This document shows positions 1 through 8,177 of a stretch of DNA of 64,000 nt, in pieces. The stretch spans positions 2,232,001-2,296,000 of the forward strand of contig JADJOI010000003.1 of assembly GCA_016713875.1 (NCBI GenBank), given 5' to 3'. Made by a program: the position numbers and the translations under genes. The DNA comes from Flavobacteriales bacterium. GTDB taxonomy: Bacteria > Bacteroidota > Bacteroidia > Flavobacteriales_F > PHOS-HE28. Under the pieces are notes generated by a model. That model ran no database searches. It was not told where the DNA came from and saw nothing but the letters and a program-made list of their open reading frames with translations. Every line of letters starts with the position of its first letter. Position 1 is the first letter of the stretch.

Positions 1-107
1 TTGGCGGGTGGGTCACTGGGGTCCTTGCGGCAGGACAGGAACGCGGTCGGCACCAGCAGCGTGAGCAGCATGGGCAGGCTTCGAAGGTGGATGTTCGTTC
101 GGTTCAT
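1..107 (-). CDS. Lipoprotein, N-terminal fragment (runs off the left edge)
   Basis: An ATG on the minus strand at 107 opens a frame that stays open to the window edge (35 codons visible). The peptide starts MNRTNIHLRS, has a hydrophobic stretch (LPMLLTLLVPTAF) and then LSC followed by RKDPSDPPA, which is the layout of a lipoprotein signal peptide with an acylated cysteine and a charged, proline-rich tether. The residue at -3 of the lipobox is Phe, which is not canonical. The rest of the protein is outside the window, so no function can be given. Confidence 0.6.
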   Translation of the reverse strand, partial: MNRTNIHLRSLPMLLTLLVPTAFLSCRKDPSDPPA

Positions 108-316
108 GCTCCCCGAACGCGTGTGCCGATGGCTTGTTGCCGGATGCCCGAACGGTCCGCCACAGGCGTGGCCACGCCGATGGTGTGCACCTTCGGTTCT
201 TTCATCCGGTGGTGTGCAATGAGGCTGAACACTTCACCATTGGGTACCATGGCCTGCATCCGCCCGCGGCAACCGTGCACCTTGGGCGCCGTCTGTGGGA
301 TGTGAACCCCACGACC

Positions 317-1546
317 ATGTGTTCGACCTTTCGACCTGCGCTCCTCTTCGTCCCACTGTTCCTCACCGTCCCGTGCGCGGCACAGCTTTCGATCACCTGG
401 CAGCATCTGGCTGACCTGCCCTACGCGGTGCAGAGCCCGTACATGTTCGCGGTGGATGGGCGGATCTTCGTCGGCGACGGCATCACTGAGCACCCGCCTC
501 TGGCGCTGGCCGGCGGAATGCACGAGTACCTCCCCGCCACGGACACATGGGTCACGCGCACGCCCTGCCCGGGCCCTGACCGGTACGGCGCACGGGGCTT
601 CTCCCTGAACGGACTGGGGTACATCACCTGCGGGTGGGCGAACAACAGCCCGGTCATCCAGATCAACGACACGTGGGCGTACGAGCCATCGTCCGACACC
701 TGGACGCCCAAGGCCCCCTTTCCCGGAGGTGAGCGCTATACCGCCATCTCCTGCGCCACGAGCACCAAGGGCTACACCGGCCTGGGCTTCTCCCCCTACT
801 ACGATGACTGGTGGGAGTACGACCCCGCTGCGGACCAGTGGACGCAACGCGCATCGTTCCCGGGCGGAGCGCGGCAAAGCGCCATCAGCTTCGTGATCGA
901 TGAGCAGGTCTACGTGGGGTGCGGGGCCAGCAGCAACACCAACTTCCTCAGCGACCTCTGGCGCTATGATCCGCAGAGCGACACCTGGACCCCACGTGCG
1001 GGCCTGCCCACATCGCGCTATGCTTCCTACGCGTTCACCTACGCCCAGCAGGGCTTCGTGGTCTGTGGTCTCGCACTGGACCCGAACAACAACCCCACCA
1101 CCATGGCGGAGGTGTGGACCTATGAGCCCGCCACGGACAGCTGGACGCAGCTCGCTGACTTTCCCGGAACCCCGCGCGGGGATGGCGCTTCGTGTTCGGC
1201 CGGTGGCATGGGCTACCTGGGCTTCGGACGGTACACCTTCGGGCAGGTGCCGCTATCGGCGAACATGACCAGCGAGTTCTGGCGCATCCGGCAGGCGGAG
1301 ACCGGGATCGGTGAGGCAGGTGCGGACCCGTTGCTGCATGTCCGCACCGCGGAAGGCACCATGCTGATCACGCAGTCGGGGGCCACGCCCTTGGACATCA
1401 CGATCACGGACGCCACCGGTCGGCTGGTGGGCTCGGGCACCGTTCCCCCGAAAGGCACGCTCTCCATCCGGATGGACGATCCGAGCACCGGGATCTACCT
1501 CGTACAGCCTGCATCGGGCAACGCACAGCGGGTAATGGTGCGGTGA
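317..1546 (+). CDS. Kelch-repeat protein with T9SS C-terminal sorting domain
   Basis: This is a predicted secreted protein of 409 residues. The ATG at 317 is chosen because it begins a clear signal peptide (MCSTFRPALLFVPLFLTVPC then AAQ); an in-frame start further upstream would bury it. The body contains repeated kelch motifs of the type DTWxYxPxxDTWTPKAPFPGG, RYDPQSDTWTPRAGLP and YEPATDSWTQLADFPG, which in known proteins form a beta-propeller. The last 80 or so residues (from PLLHVRTAEG to the terminal RVMVR) resemble a type A T9SS sorting domain with a GIYLVQ motif. The ligand or role of the propeller cannot be told. It stands alone, facing away from the partial lipoprotein gene. Confidence 0.8.
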   Translation: MCSTFRPALLFVPLFLTVPCAAQLSITWQHLADLPYAVQSPYMFAVDGRIFVGDGITEHPPLALAGGMHEYLPATDTWVTRTPCPGPDRYGARGFSLNGLGYITCGWANNSPVIQINDTWAYEPSSDTWTPKAPFPGGERYTAISCATSTKGYTGLGFSPYYDDWWEYDPAADQWTQRASFPGGARQSAISFVIDEQVYVGCGASSNTNFLSDLWRYDPQSDTWTPRAGLPTSRYASYAFTYAQQGFVVCGLALDPNNNPTTMAEVWTYEPATDSWTQLADFPGTPRGDGASCSAGGMGYLGFGRYTFGQVPLSANMTSEFWRIRQAETGIGEAGADPLLHVRTAEGTMLITQSGATPLDITITDATGRLVGSGTVPPKGTLSIRMDDPSTGIYLVQPASGNAQRVMVR

Positions 1547-1568
1547 AGCGGCGGGACGTCCGCGCCCA

Positions 1569-1603
1569 TCAGATCGCCCCCATCCCCAACAGCAGCGCCG
1601 GTT
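1569..1603. repeat. Short partial copy of the pdhC 3' end
   Basis: About 35 bases closely match the last codons and stop of pdhC at 3997-4031, with two mismatches (one inside the string, one near its end). It sits in the 111-base gap between the kelch gene and the convergent rhomboid gene. A longer exact copy lies at 3155-3233. Confidence 0.7.
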
Positions 1604-1657
1604 CTTATGATAGCCCCAAGACGCATGCGTGGATGACGGACAAGAGGGAAAGCACGT

Positions 1658-3112
1658 TCACTCTACGTTGATCAAGGACAGTATCGAATCGATCCGGGCG
1701 AAACTGGCCTGCATCTCCGCATCGGGTTCGGAAACACCTTTCAGCAGTGCGGCCTCCACGAGCTCCATGGTGTGGAGGCGGGCTTCGGCATACACGGTGA
1801 ACAGGTCGCGCTGTCGGGCCATCTCATGAGAGAGCTCGAGCGTATCCGTCCGGCGCATGAGCTCTACGGCCTCGCGCCAGGCGGGAAGTCCGCTGTCCTG
1901 CACAAGGATGAGCTGTGCGTTTGCGGTGGCCACATCGGGCATCTTGAACGGCGCGAGCCCCTTCTCCTCGAGGACTTGGAAAGCGGTGATCTCCTTCTGG
2001 AACAAGGCATCGTCCACGGGGATCGAACGCAGCACGAGGCCGGAGCACACCCCCAGCACCAGCAAGGGTGCGCCCCAGGCGGCCAGGTGCAAGCCCGGAT
2101 GCTCCGGCTTCTTGAGCGCGAAATAGAGGCCTCCACCGAGCGCGAGCCCGCTCGCGAGGCCGCCGATGTGGGCGGCATTGTCCACTCCGCCCTTGAGGCC
2201 GTAGATCAGGTTGTACACCACGAAGATGCCGATGCTCTGGAGCAGGTTCTGGCGCACATCCTTGTGGAACAGGTCGGTGAACAACAGGGCCAGGAAAACC
2301 CCGTACAGGCCGAAGATGGCCCCCGAGGCACCTGCACTGACCGTATTGTCGTGCCACCAAAGACTGGCCAGGCTGGCGAACACACCCGTGATGCCGTAGA
2401 GCGCGAAGATGTGCCACCGGCCCAGGAGCGGCTCCAGATGAAGCCCGATCATGAGCAGGGCGTACATGTTCAAGAGCAGGTGGAACACACCGATGTGTAC
2501 GAAGCAGCAGGTCAAAAGCCGCCACCATTGACCGTCCAGTGTGTAGGGGCGGTGGTTCGCGCCCCATTCGAGCAGGTCCGCACCGGTGGGAGAAAGCACG
2601 TGCACCCCCGAGGCCACCATGGCGATGAAGACGAGCACGCTCGCATCGATCAGCATGGGCGTGGCGAAGAACTCCCTTCGCGGAATGAACATGCTGCCGA
2701 TATCGCGCCAGTGGAACTCGTTGGCATGGGCCGTGGCCGCATCCTGCTGCATCGCTCCGCTCTCATCCAGCTCCTTCAGTTCCGCGGCCATGATCTCCGG
2801 CGTGGTGGACACCCGCGCCTCGGCGAAGGCGTCCATCAGGGCATCGAGGTTGCGTTGATGGCGCTTGCGGCCGGAAACGAAGGTCCATTGCTGGAACTTG
2901 CTCACGGCCGTGAACCCTTCATGATCGAGATCAACGACCACTTCCTCGCCATAGGAGAATGCGGACCTCGGCGTGATGGCCACCACCCGCATGGGATGCA
3001 GGTGCGCCACGCCCCATTTCATCGTGCGAAAGGCTTGAAAGAGCAGAACGATGACCTCCGCGCGCGACAGGCCTTCGGTGGAACACCGGGCGGTGGGACG
3101 TTGGGCAGCCAT
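1658..3112 (-). CDS. Rhomboid-family intramembrane serine protease
   Basis: The protein has 484 residues. Residues about 150-335 form the rhomboid core: WWRLLT, the HxxxN motif (His211, Asn215), the catalytic serine in GASG (Ser263) and the catalytic histidine in AAHIGG (His315), within several hydrophobic membrane segments. Rhomboids cut membrane-anchored substrates inside the bilayer. The first 145 residues are a soluble extension not typical of minimal rhomboids, and about 100 residues of soluble, helix-prone sequence follow the core. The ATG at 3112 follows a near-consensus -7 box (TATCTTGA at 3119-3126). The substrate is unknown. The gene is bracketed by copies of the pdhC 3' end. Confidence 0.88.
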   Translation of the reverse strand: MAAQRPTARCSTEGLSRAEVIVLLFQAFRTMKWGVAHLHPMRVVAITPRSAFSYGEEVVVDLDHEGFTAVSKFQQWTFVSGRKRHQRNLDALMDAFAEARVSTTPEIMAAELKELDESGAMQQDAATAHANEFHWRDIGSMFIPRREFFATPMLIDASVLVFIAMVASGVHVLSPTGADLLEWGANHRPYTLDGQWWRLLTCCFVHIGVFHLLLNMYALLMIGLHLEPLLGRWHIFALYGITGVFASLASLWWHDNTVSAGASGAIFGLYGVFLALLFTDLFHKDVRQNLLQSIGIFVVYNLIYGLKGGVDNAAHIGGLASGLALGGGLYFALKKPEHPGLHLAAWGAPLLVLGVCSGLVLRSIPVDDALFQKEITAFQVLEEKGLAPFKMPDVATANAQLILVQDSGLPAWREAVELMRRTDTLELSHEMARQRDLFTVYAEARLHTMELVEAALLKGVSEPDAEMQASFARIDSILSLINVE

Positions 3113-3154
3113 GCCCGGTCAAGATAGCCCCTGCCCTCGAAAGAGACGCGGCGC

Positions 3155-3233
3155 TCAGATCGCCCCCATCCCCAGCAGCAGCGCCGGCTCCTCCATCAGC
3201 CCCTTGAAGGTGTTGAGGAAGGCCGCGCCGGTG
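3155..3233 (-). pseudogene. 79-bp exact duplicate of the pdhC 3' terminus
   Basis: Bases 3155-3233 are identical to 3997-4075, the last 25 codons and stop of pdhC. Beyond 3233 the match fades quickly. It is a gene fragment that cannot be expressed as a functional enzyme. Together with the copy at 1569-1603 it places pdhC-tail sequence on either side of the rhomboid gene and of the lipoprotein gene. The 197 bases between the rhomboid and lipoprotein genes (3113-3309) hold this fragment and no other recognisable feature. Confidence 0.9.
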
Positions 3234-3309
3234 GTGGTCGTACAGGGTGCGGTACATGGTGGTCGAATGCCCTGCCAACGCGCAGCGCACCCGGCCTGGT
3301 GCGTGAGCA

Positions 3310-3975
3310 TCATTGTGTGATCAACGGACCGTGCAGAGCACCGTTCGTGACCAACTTGCTGTTGCCAGCACCGTCGTAAAGCTTGCAGTTGAAGGTCACC
3401 TTGAAGGTGAAACGGGGACCGAACGGATCGCCGGTCGAAGTGCGCTCGTTGATGCTGAAGTTACTTCCGGTCTGATCCGCAGTACCACGGTCGGTGGACC
3501 ACTTCACCCCGAGCGCGTCCGTCCATTCCACGCGCACACCATCAACGACCTCGTATGTCAGGGTCGATTGGTTCCACAAGAAGACACCATAGGACCGTGC
3601 CCCGAGCGCGACCATGGTGTTCACGCTGTCCACCGAAGGCAAGCTGCCCAAGCCATAGAAGGTCTTGACCAAGCCCACATTCCAGCGGTCGTTCACGTCC
3701 ACCGAATCGGACACAACGGATTCCTGATAGCTCGTACAGACCGTTAGGCCCATGTTGGTATTGGCCATCGCGCCCGGGACGAAAATGTCCGTCGAGGTGG
3801 TCTTCAGTACCGGAATGCCATCCAACTCAAGGCTCAGGGCATACGAGGAACCGTATCCACCACCGTTCGCTGCCGGGGTGGTCGCATCATCCTCCTTCTT
3901 GCAACCGGCCATGATCACCAGGACCAGGACCAGCGCACCGCGAACGTTATTGAGCAGGGAGGTCCAGACTTTCAT
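3310..3975 (-). CDS. Hypothetical lipoprotein
   Basis: The protein has 221 residues. It begins with a hydrophobic segment ending in a good lipobox, VIMAGC, followed by KKEDD and a Gly/Thr-rich linker, so it should be an acylated cell-envelope protein. The remainder is polar with alternating hydrophobic residues, consistent with a beta-rich fold, and no family motif is recognised. It lies between the intact pdhC gene and the duplicated pdhC tail, which suggests it arrived or moved by recombination there. Confidence 0.7.
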   Translation of the reverse strand: MKVWTSLLNNVRGALVLVLVIMAGCKKEDDATTPAANGGGYGSSYALSLELDGIPVLKTTSTDIFVPGAMANTNMGLTVCTSYQESVVSDSVDVNDRWNVGLVKTFYGLGSLPSVDSVNTMVALGARSYGVFLWNQSTLTYEVVDGVRVEWTDALGVKWSTDRGTADQTGSNFSINERTSTGDPFGPRFTFKVTFNCKLYDGAGNSKLVTNGALHGPLITQ

Positions 3976-3996
3976 CTCTCGAAGGATGTAACGCCC

Positions 3997-5256
3997 TCAG
4001 ATCGCCCCCATCCCCAGCAGCAGCGCCGGCTCCTCCATCAGCCCCTTGAAGGTGTTGAGGAAGGCCGCGCCGGTGGCGCCGTCCACCACGCGGTGGTCGC
4101 AGCTGAGGGTCACCTTCATGGTGTGTCCGGGCACGATGGCGCCGTTACGCACCACGGGCTTTTCCATGATGCCGCCCACCGCCAGGATGCACGCATCGGG
4201 CGGGTTGATGATGGCGGTGAACTCCTCGATGCCGAACATGCCGAGGTTGGAGATGGTGAAGGTGTTGCCCTCCCAGTCGGCGGGTTGCAGCTTCTTCTCC
4301 TTGGCCTTCTTCGCCATGTCGCGCACCTCGGCGCCGATCGTGCGCAGGGGCTTGCCGTCGGCGAAGCGCACCACAGGCACCAGCAGGCCCTCCTCCACCG
4401 CCACGGCCACGCCGATGTGCACATGCTCATTGAACCGGATGCGGTCGCCGAGCCAGCTGCTGTTCACCTTGGAGTGCTGCTTCAGGGCCACGGCCGCGGC
4501 CTTGATCACCAGGTCGTTGAAGCTGATCTTGTCGGGCGCGATGCTCGCGTTGATCGCCTCGCGGACCTGCATGGCGCGGTCCATCGGGATCTCGAGCGTG
4601 AGGTAGAAGTGCGGCGCGCTGAACTTGCTCTCCGCCAGGCGACGCGCGATGGTCTTGCGCATCTGGCTCACGGCCACCTCGGTGAACGACTCCACCTGCG
4701 GCGCGGCGTAGGCCAGGCCTCCACCGGTCCAGCCCTCGATGTCGCGCTTGGTCACCCGGCCATCGGGACCGCTGCCCTTCACGCGACCGATGTCGATGCC
4801 CTTCTCCTCGGCCAGGCGCTTCGCGAGCGGGCTGGCATGCTTGCGGCCGCTGCCGTTCGCAGCAAGGGCAGGGGCTGGAGCTGATGCGGGCTTCGGTGCT
4901 GATGCTACGGGTGCAGGGGCAGGCGCCATGCCTTCGCCGGAGGCTGCGGCAGGCGAGGCAGGGGCAGGGGCAGGGGCGGCACTTTCGGCCAGGATCTTCG
5001 TGATGTCCTCGCCCTCCTTGCCGAACACGGCGAGCAGGCTGTCCACCGCCGCGGTCTTGCCCTCGGGCACGCCGATGTGCAGCAGGACGCCGTCATGGAA
5101 GCTCTCGAACTCCATGGTGGCCTTGTCGGTCTCGATCTCGGCAAGGATCTCACCGTTCTTCACCTTGTCCCCCACCTTCTTGTGCCACTTCGCCACCACA
5201 CCCTCGGTCATGGTGTCGCTCAACTTCGGCATGCGTACGATCTCGGCCATGGTCAT
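3997..5256 (-). CDS. pdhC: Pyruvate dehydrogenase E2, dihydrolipoamide acetyltransferase
   Basis: This 419-residue protein is the core subunit of the pyruvate dehydrogenase complex and transfers the acetyl group from lipoamide to CoA. The domains are in the usual order: one lipoyl domain at about 1-80 with the modified lysine in ETDKAT (Lys45), an Ala/Pro-rich linker, the E1/E3-binding domain at about 138-175 (SPLAKRLAEEKGID and KGSGPDGRVTKRDI), and the catalytic domain ending with the active-site motif DHRVVDG. The start could be the ATG at 5256 or the next one at 5250. E1-alpha is encoded upstream, separated by a small lipoprotein gene. No E1-beta gene is in the window. Confidence 0.95.
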   Translation of the reverse strand: MTMAEIVRMPKLSDTMTEGVVAKWHKKVGDKVKNGEILAEIETDKATMEFESFHDGVLLHIGVPEGKTAAVDSLLAVFGKEGEDITKILAESAAPAPAPASPAAASGEGMAPAPAPVASAPKPASAPAPALAANGSGRKHASPLAKRLAEEKGIDIGRVKGSGPDGRVTKRDIEGWTGGGLAYAAPQVESFTEVAVSQMRKTIARRLAESKFSAPHFYLTLEIPMDRAMQVREAINASIAPDKISFNDLVIKAAAVALKQHSKVNSSWLGDRIRFNEHVHIGVAVAVEEGLLVPVVRFADGKPLRTIGAEVRDMAKKAKEKKLQPADWEGNTFTISNLGMFGIEEFTAIINPPDACILAVGGIMEKPVVRNGAIVPGHTMKVTLSCDHRVVDGATGAAFLNTFKGLMEEPALLLGMGAI

Positions 5257-5260
5257 TTCG

Positions 5261-5698
5261 TTAGTTCAGGGAACCCCGGTAGACATATTCATCCAGCAAC
5301 TCGAAGAGTGGTCTGAGGCCCGTGAACTCCAACCTCATGGTGTCCGCTTGGACCTGGAAGGAGCCGCTCAAATAGAAGAATGAGCTCATGGGAAGTGGTG
5401 TGTTCGCCGGCCCCACGAACGTGAGATCGGGTGAGAGCTTCATGGTGTCCGCGCTGGAGATGACGATGGAGCTGTCATCCGAGGCATCCAAGGACACGAT
5501 CGCATCCGATGCCCAGTTCATCGAATCGACCGTGATCCCGAAAGAGGTACGACGGAAAAAGGCGCGACCCGAATAAACCCCGACCACTGCTTCGCGATAA
5601 TCCGAGGAGGGTGAAGGATCAGGGTCAGGAGGTACGACCTCGTCCGTGCAGCCGATCAACATGCCAAGGCACAAGAGTGACACGAGACACCGCGGCAT
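5261..5698 (-). CDS. Hypothetical lipoprotein between pdhA and pdhC
   Basis: The protein has 145 residues from the ATG at 5698. A GTG at 5734 would add 12 residues, but the ATG gives a compact lipoprotein signal (MPRCLVSLLCLGMLIGC). The mature part starts with an acidic, proline-rich tether and has no recognised domain. It sits tightly between pdhA (stop at 5738) and pdhC (start at 5256) on the same strand, so it is probably co-transcribed although nothing ties it to pyruvate metabolism. Confidence 0.7.
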   Translation of the reverse strand: MPRCLVSLLCLGMLIGCTDEVVPPDPDPSPSSDYREAVVGVYSGRAFFRRTSFGITVDSMNWASDAIVSLDASDDSSIVISSADTMKLSPDLTFVGPANTPLPMSSFFYLSGSFQVQADTMRLEFTGLRPLFELLDEYVYRGSLN

Positions 5699-5737
5699 CG
5701 ACCATCGGGGGACGGAGGAATGTGCGAATGCCACAGG

Positions 5738-6775
5738 TCAGTCCGTGATGAAAGGATAATCCGGGGTCTTGTACACGTCCTCCCACAGCTCCTTGGGATC
5801 GGGCAGCGGGCTCTCCTCGGCGAACCGCACGGCCTCCTCCACCTCCTTCTTGATGGCTTCGTCCAGCGCCTCCAGTTCGGCCTCGGTGGCCCACTTCTGT
5901 TCCAGAAGTTTGGCGCGCACGTCCTCGATGGGGTCCTGCTGCTTGTAGGCCTCCACCTCCTCCTTGCTGCGGTACTTCTGCGGATCGCTCATGCTGTGCC
6001 CACGGTACCGGTAGGTGTTGATCTCCAACAGGTAGGGGCCCTGTCCTTCCCGGCAGTGGGCGCAGGCCTTGGCGATGGCGGCATGCACAGCCTCGCACTT
6101 CATGCCGTCCACGGGCTCGCCGGGCATGTCGTAGCTCTCGCCCAGGCGGTGCAGCTCGTGCACGTTGCTGGTGCGCTCCACGCTGGTGCCCATGGCGTAC
6201 TGGTTGTTCTCGATGATGAACACCACCGGGAGCTTCCAGGTCATGGCCATGTTGAAGGTCTCGTGCAGCATGCCCTGCCGCACGGCCCCGTCGCCCATCA
6301 TGCACAGGGTCACCTGGTCGCCGCCGCGGTATTTGTCGGCGAAGGCGATGCCGGCGCCCAGGCCGATCTGCCCGCCCACGATGCCGTGCCCGCCGAACAG
6401 GTTGCGGCCCTTGTCGAAGAAGTGCATGCTGCCGCCCTTGCCCTTGCTGGTGCCGGTGGTGCGGCCATAGAGCTCGGCCATCACGCGGTGCGGCGTTTCG
6501 CCCAGCACCAAGGGGTGGCAGTGGTCGCGGTAGCCGGTGATGATGCGGTCGTCCTTGCCCATGGCGGTGACCATGCCCGCGAGGATGGCCTCCTGCCCGA
6601 TGTAGAGGTGGCAGAAGCCGCCGAACTTCTGCATGGTGTACAACTGGCCGCACTTCTCCTCGAAGCGCCGCATCAGCAGCATGTCCTTGAACCAGCGTTG
6701 ATAGGTCTCCCTACCGTGGCCACCATCGGCCGGGCGGGCGTTCTTCTTGGCGGGCGGGGCGGTCTTGGTGGGCAT
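5738..6775 (-). CDS. pdhA: Pyruvate dehydrogenase E1 component, alpha subunit
   Basis: The 345-residue protein carries the thiamine-diphosphate binding motif GDGAVRQG followed by the conserved IENNQYAMGT region, and the phosphorylation-loop-like YRYRGHSMSDPQKYRS. With E1-beta it decarboxylates pyruvate and loads acetyl groups onto E2. The N-terminal 25 residues are Lys/Ala/Pro-rich and precede the first conserved segment (YQRWFKDMLLMRRFEE). The partner beta subunit must be encoded elsewhere. A consensus -7 box lies 26 bases upstream of the start. Confidence 0.95.
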   Translation of the reverse strand: MPTKTAPPAKKNARPADGGHGRETYQRWFKDMLLMRRFEEKCGQLYTMQKFGGFCHLYIGQEAILAGMVTAMGKDDRIITGYRDHCHPLVLGETPHRVMAELYGRTTGTSKGKGGSMHFFDKGRNLFGGHGIVGGQIGLGAGIAFADKYRGGDQVTLCMMGDGAVRQGMLHETFNMAMTWKLPVVFIIENNQYAMGTSVERTSNVHELHRLGESYDMPGEPVDGMKCEAVHAAIAKACAHCREGQGPYLLEINTYRYRGHSMSDPQKYRSKEEVEAYKQQDPIEDVRAKLLEQKWATEAELEALDEAIKKEVEEAVRFAEESPLPDPKELWEDVYKTPDYPFITD

Positions 6776-6801
6776 GGCGGTGGCGCCCTTCGGGCGGGCC
6801 C

Positions 6802-6809
6802 CAAAGATA
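6802..6809 (-). promoter_or_regulatory. -7 promoter box of pdhA
   Basis: TATCTTTG on the minus strand matches the Bacteroidota consensus TAnnTTTG. It would start transcription about 20 bases before the pdhA ATG. No clear -33 box was identified. Confidence 0.55.
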
Positions 6810-6828
6810 GCCCCCGGCCCGATGCCGG

Positions 6829-7314
6829 TCAGCGCTTCAGGAAGCTGCTGTCGAAGGAGAGCGGCAGCAGGCTTTCGGCGCTGAAGGTCTCCAGGGCGGG
6901 TCCGCGAACGATGCCCATCAGCAGGCGCAGCGGGGAACCCTGGCGATGTTCCTGTTCCAGCAGGGCTTGTCGGCAGATGCCACAGGGCGTCACCGGATCA
7001 CGGCCCTTCACCTGGGGCACCACGATGGCCATGCACTCCACCACCCCCTTCGGCACCACGCTCATGGCCGCGTGCAGCGCGGTGCGCTCCGCGCAGATGC
7101 CCGCCGGGAAGCTGGCGTTCTCCTGGTTGCTGCCCGGCACGATCTCGCCGCTCTCCAGCCGCAGCGCCGCGCCCACCTTGAACCGGGAATAGCGCGCGTA
7201 GGCGTGGCCGGCAGCCCGCTGGGCCAGCTTCAGCAGCTCCTGGTCCTCCTTGGGCAGGGCGCTCCACGTGGCGTGGTGCATGTACACGGTGGTCACCTTG
7301 CGCGTGCTGGACAT
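6829..7314 (-). CDS. cdd: Cytidine deaminase
   Basis: The 161-residue zinc hydrolase converts cytidine or deoxycytidine to the uridine form for pyrimidine salvage. The zinc and catalytic motifs CAERTA (Cys74, Glu76) and PCGICRQ (Cys111, Cys114) are intact, and YSRFKVGAAL and NQENASFPAG mark the substrate pocket. The ATG at 7314 is used; the frame stays open far upstream over the opposite-strand VTC gene but that is not coding. A cdd gene beside pdhA-pdhC near porV/porU recalls the gene neighbourhood in Flavobacterium. Confidence 0.93.
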   Translation of the reverse strand: MSSTRKVTTVYMHHATWSALPKEDQELLKLAQRAAGHAYARYSRFKVGAALRLESGEIVPGSNQENASFPAGICAERTALHAAMSVVPKGVVECMAIVVPQVKGRDPVTPCGICRQALLEQEHRQGSPLRLLMGIVRGPALETFSAESLLPLSFDSSFLKR

Positions 7315-7332
7315 GGGCCGGGGAAAGGTGGC

Positions 7333-7340
7333 CGAAGGTA
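7333..7340 (-). promoter_or_regulatory. -7-like box of cdd
   Basis: TACCTTCG on the minus strand lies 18 bases before the cdd ATG. It differs from TAnnTTTG at one base, a variant also seen before porU and lnt in this window. Confidence 0.4.
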
Positions 7341-7385
7341 GCGCCCCGGGCGGCTCGCCCCGCGCCCCGCGCACGCGCGGTTCCC

Positions 7386-7393
7386 TAGATTTG
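7386..7393 (+). promoter_or_regulatory. -7 promoter box of the VTC/DUF4956 operon
   Basis: TAGATTTG matches TAnnTTTG exactly and ends 11 bases before the ATG at 7405. It diverges from the cdd promoter. Confidence 0.55.
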
Positions 7394-7404
7394 GCGCCCC
7401 CGCC

Positions 7405-8166
7405 ATGTCGGACCTGCCATCCCAACTCGAGCGTTTCGCGCCCATCACCCTTGCGGAGATGGACGGGGTGAAGCTGCAGGACCGCATGGACACCAAGTAC
7501 GTGTTCGGCGAAGCGCTGCTGCCCGAGGTGCTGGAGGACATGCTGCCGCATTACCGCCTGCTGGAGGTGGACGGTGTGCGCGGCAGCCACTACCGCTCGC
7601 TGTACTTCGACACGCCGGGGCTGCGCGACTACCACGACCACCACAACGGACGTACGCTGCGCCGCAAGGTGCGCTTCCGCGAATACCTTGGCAGCGGCCT
7701 GTGCTTCCTGGAGGTGAAGCGCAAGACCGGGGCCGGCCGCACGGACAAGCATCGCCTGAAGGTCGCCGGCATCCCCGAGGCGCTGGTGGGCGAACAGGCG
7801 GCCTTCGTGGCCACGGCCTCCCGGAGCGCCGAACCGCTGGTGCCGGTGATGTGGAACCGCTTCATCCGGCTCACCTTCGTGCACCGCGAGCGGGCGGAGC
7901 GCCTCACCCTCGACCTGGGCCTGCGCTTCAGCCTGTTCCACGAACCCGCCCGCGAGGCCGCGCTGAGCGGCATCGTGGTGGCGGAGCTGAAGCAGGGCCG
8001 GGCCGACCGCGGTTCGCACTTCGCCCAGGCCATGCGCGCCCACGGCATCCGCCCGGCCGGCATGAGCAAGTACTGCATCGGCCTGCTGCGCCTGTTGCCC
8101 TCACTGAAGTACAACCGGTTCAAGGAGGTGCTGCGCCACCTCGACCGCGTGCGACCGGCCGCCTGA
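7405..8166 (+). CDS. VTC-domain protein (polyphosphate polymerase-like)
   Basis: The 253-residue cytosolic protein resembles the VTC catalytic tunnel domain. Characteristic pieces are RMDTKYVF near residue 27, YRSLYFDT, the basic strand RKVRFREY, FLEVKRKT and a C-terminal SKYCIGL. In eukaryotic VTC these basic and acidic residues bind triphosphate and make polyphosphate; activity of bacterial homologues is inferred. It is followed after 11 bases by a DUF4956 membrane protein, a pairing common in bacteria that suggests a joint envelope or polyphosphate-related role. Confidence 0.8.
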   Translation: MSDLPSQLERFAPITLAEMDGVKLQDRMDTKYVFGEALLPEVLEDMLPHYRLLEVDGVRGSHYRSLYFDTPGLRDYHDHHNGRTLRRKVRFREYLGSGLCFLEVKRKTGAGRTDKHRLKVAGIPEALVGEQAAFVATASRSAEPLVPVMWNRFIRLTFVHRERAERLTLDLGLRFSLFHEPAREAALSGIVVAELKQGRADRGSHFAQAMRAHGIRPAGMSKYCIGLLRLLPSLKYNRFKEVLRHLDRVRPAA

Positions 8167-8177
8167 CCCCCACTGAC

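Noticed and set aside
134..316. Upstream extension of the kelch gene to an earlier start
   Set aside because: It would place a clear signal peptide 61 residues inside the protein.
3231..3290. Remnant of a tyrosine recombinase C-terminus (LAGHSTTMYRTLYDHH on the minus strand)
   Set aside because: The resemblance to the LGHxxxxTTxxY box is short, no other integrase motif is nearby, and the frame runs on into the duplicated pdhC tail in the wrong frame.
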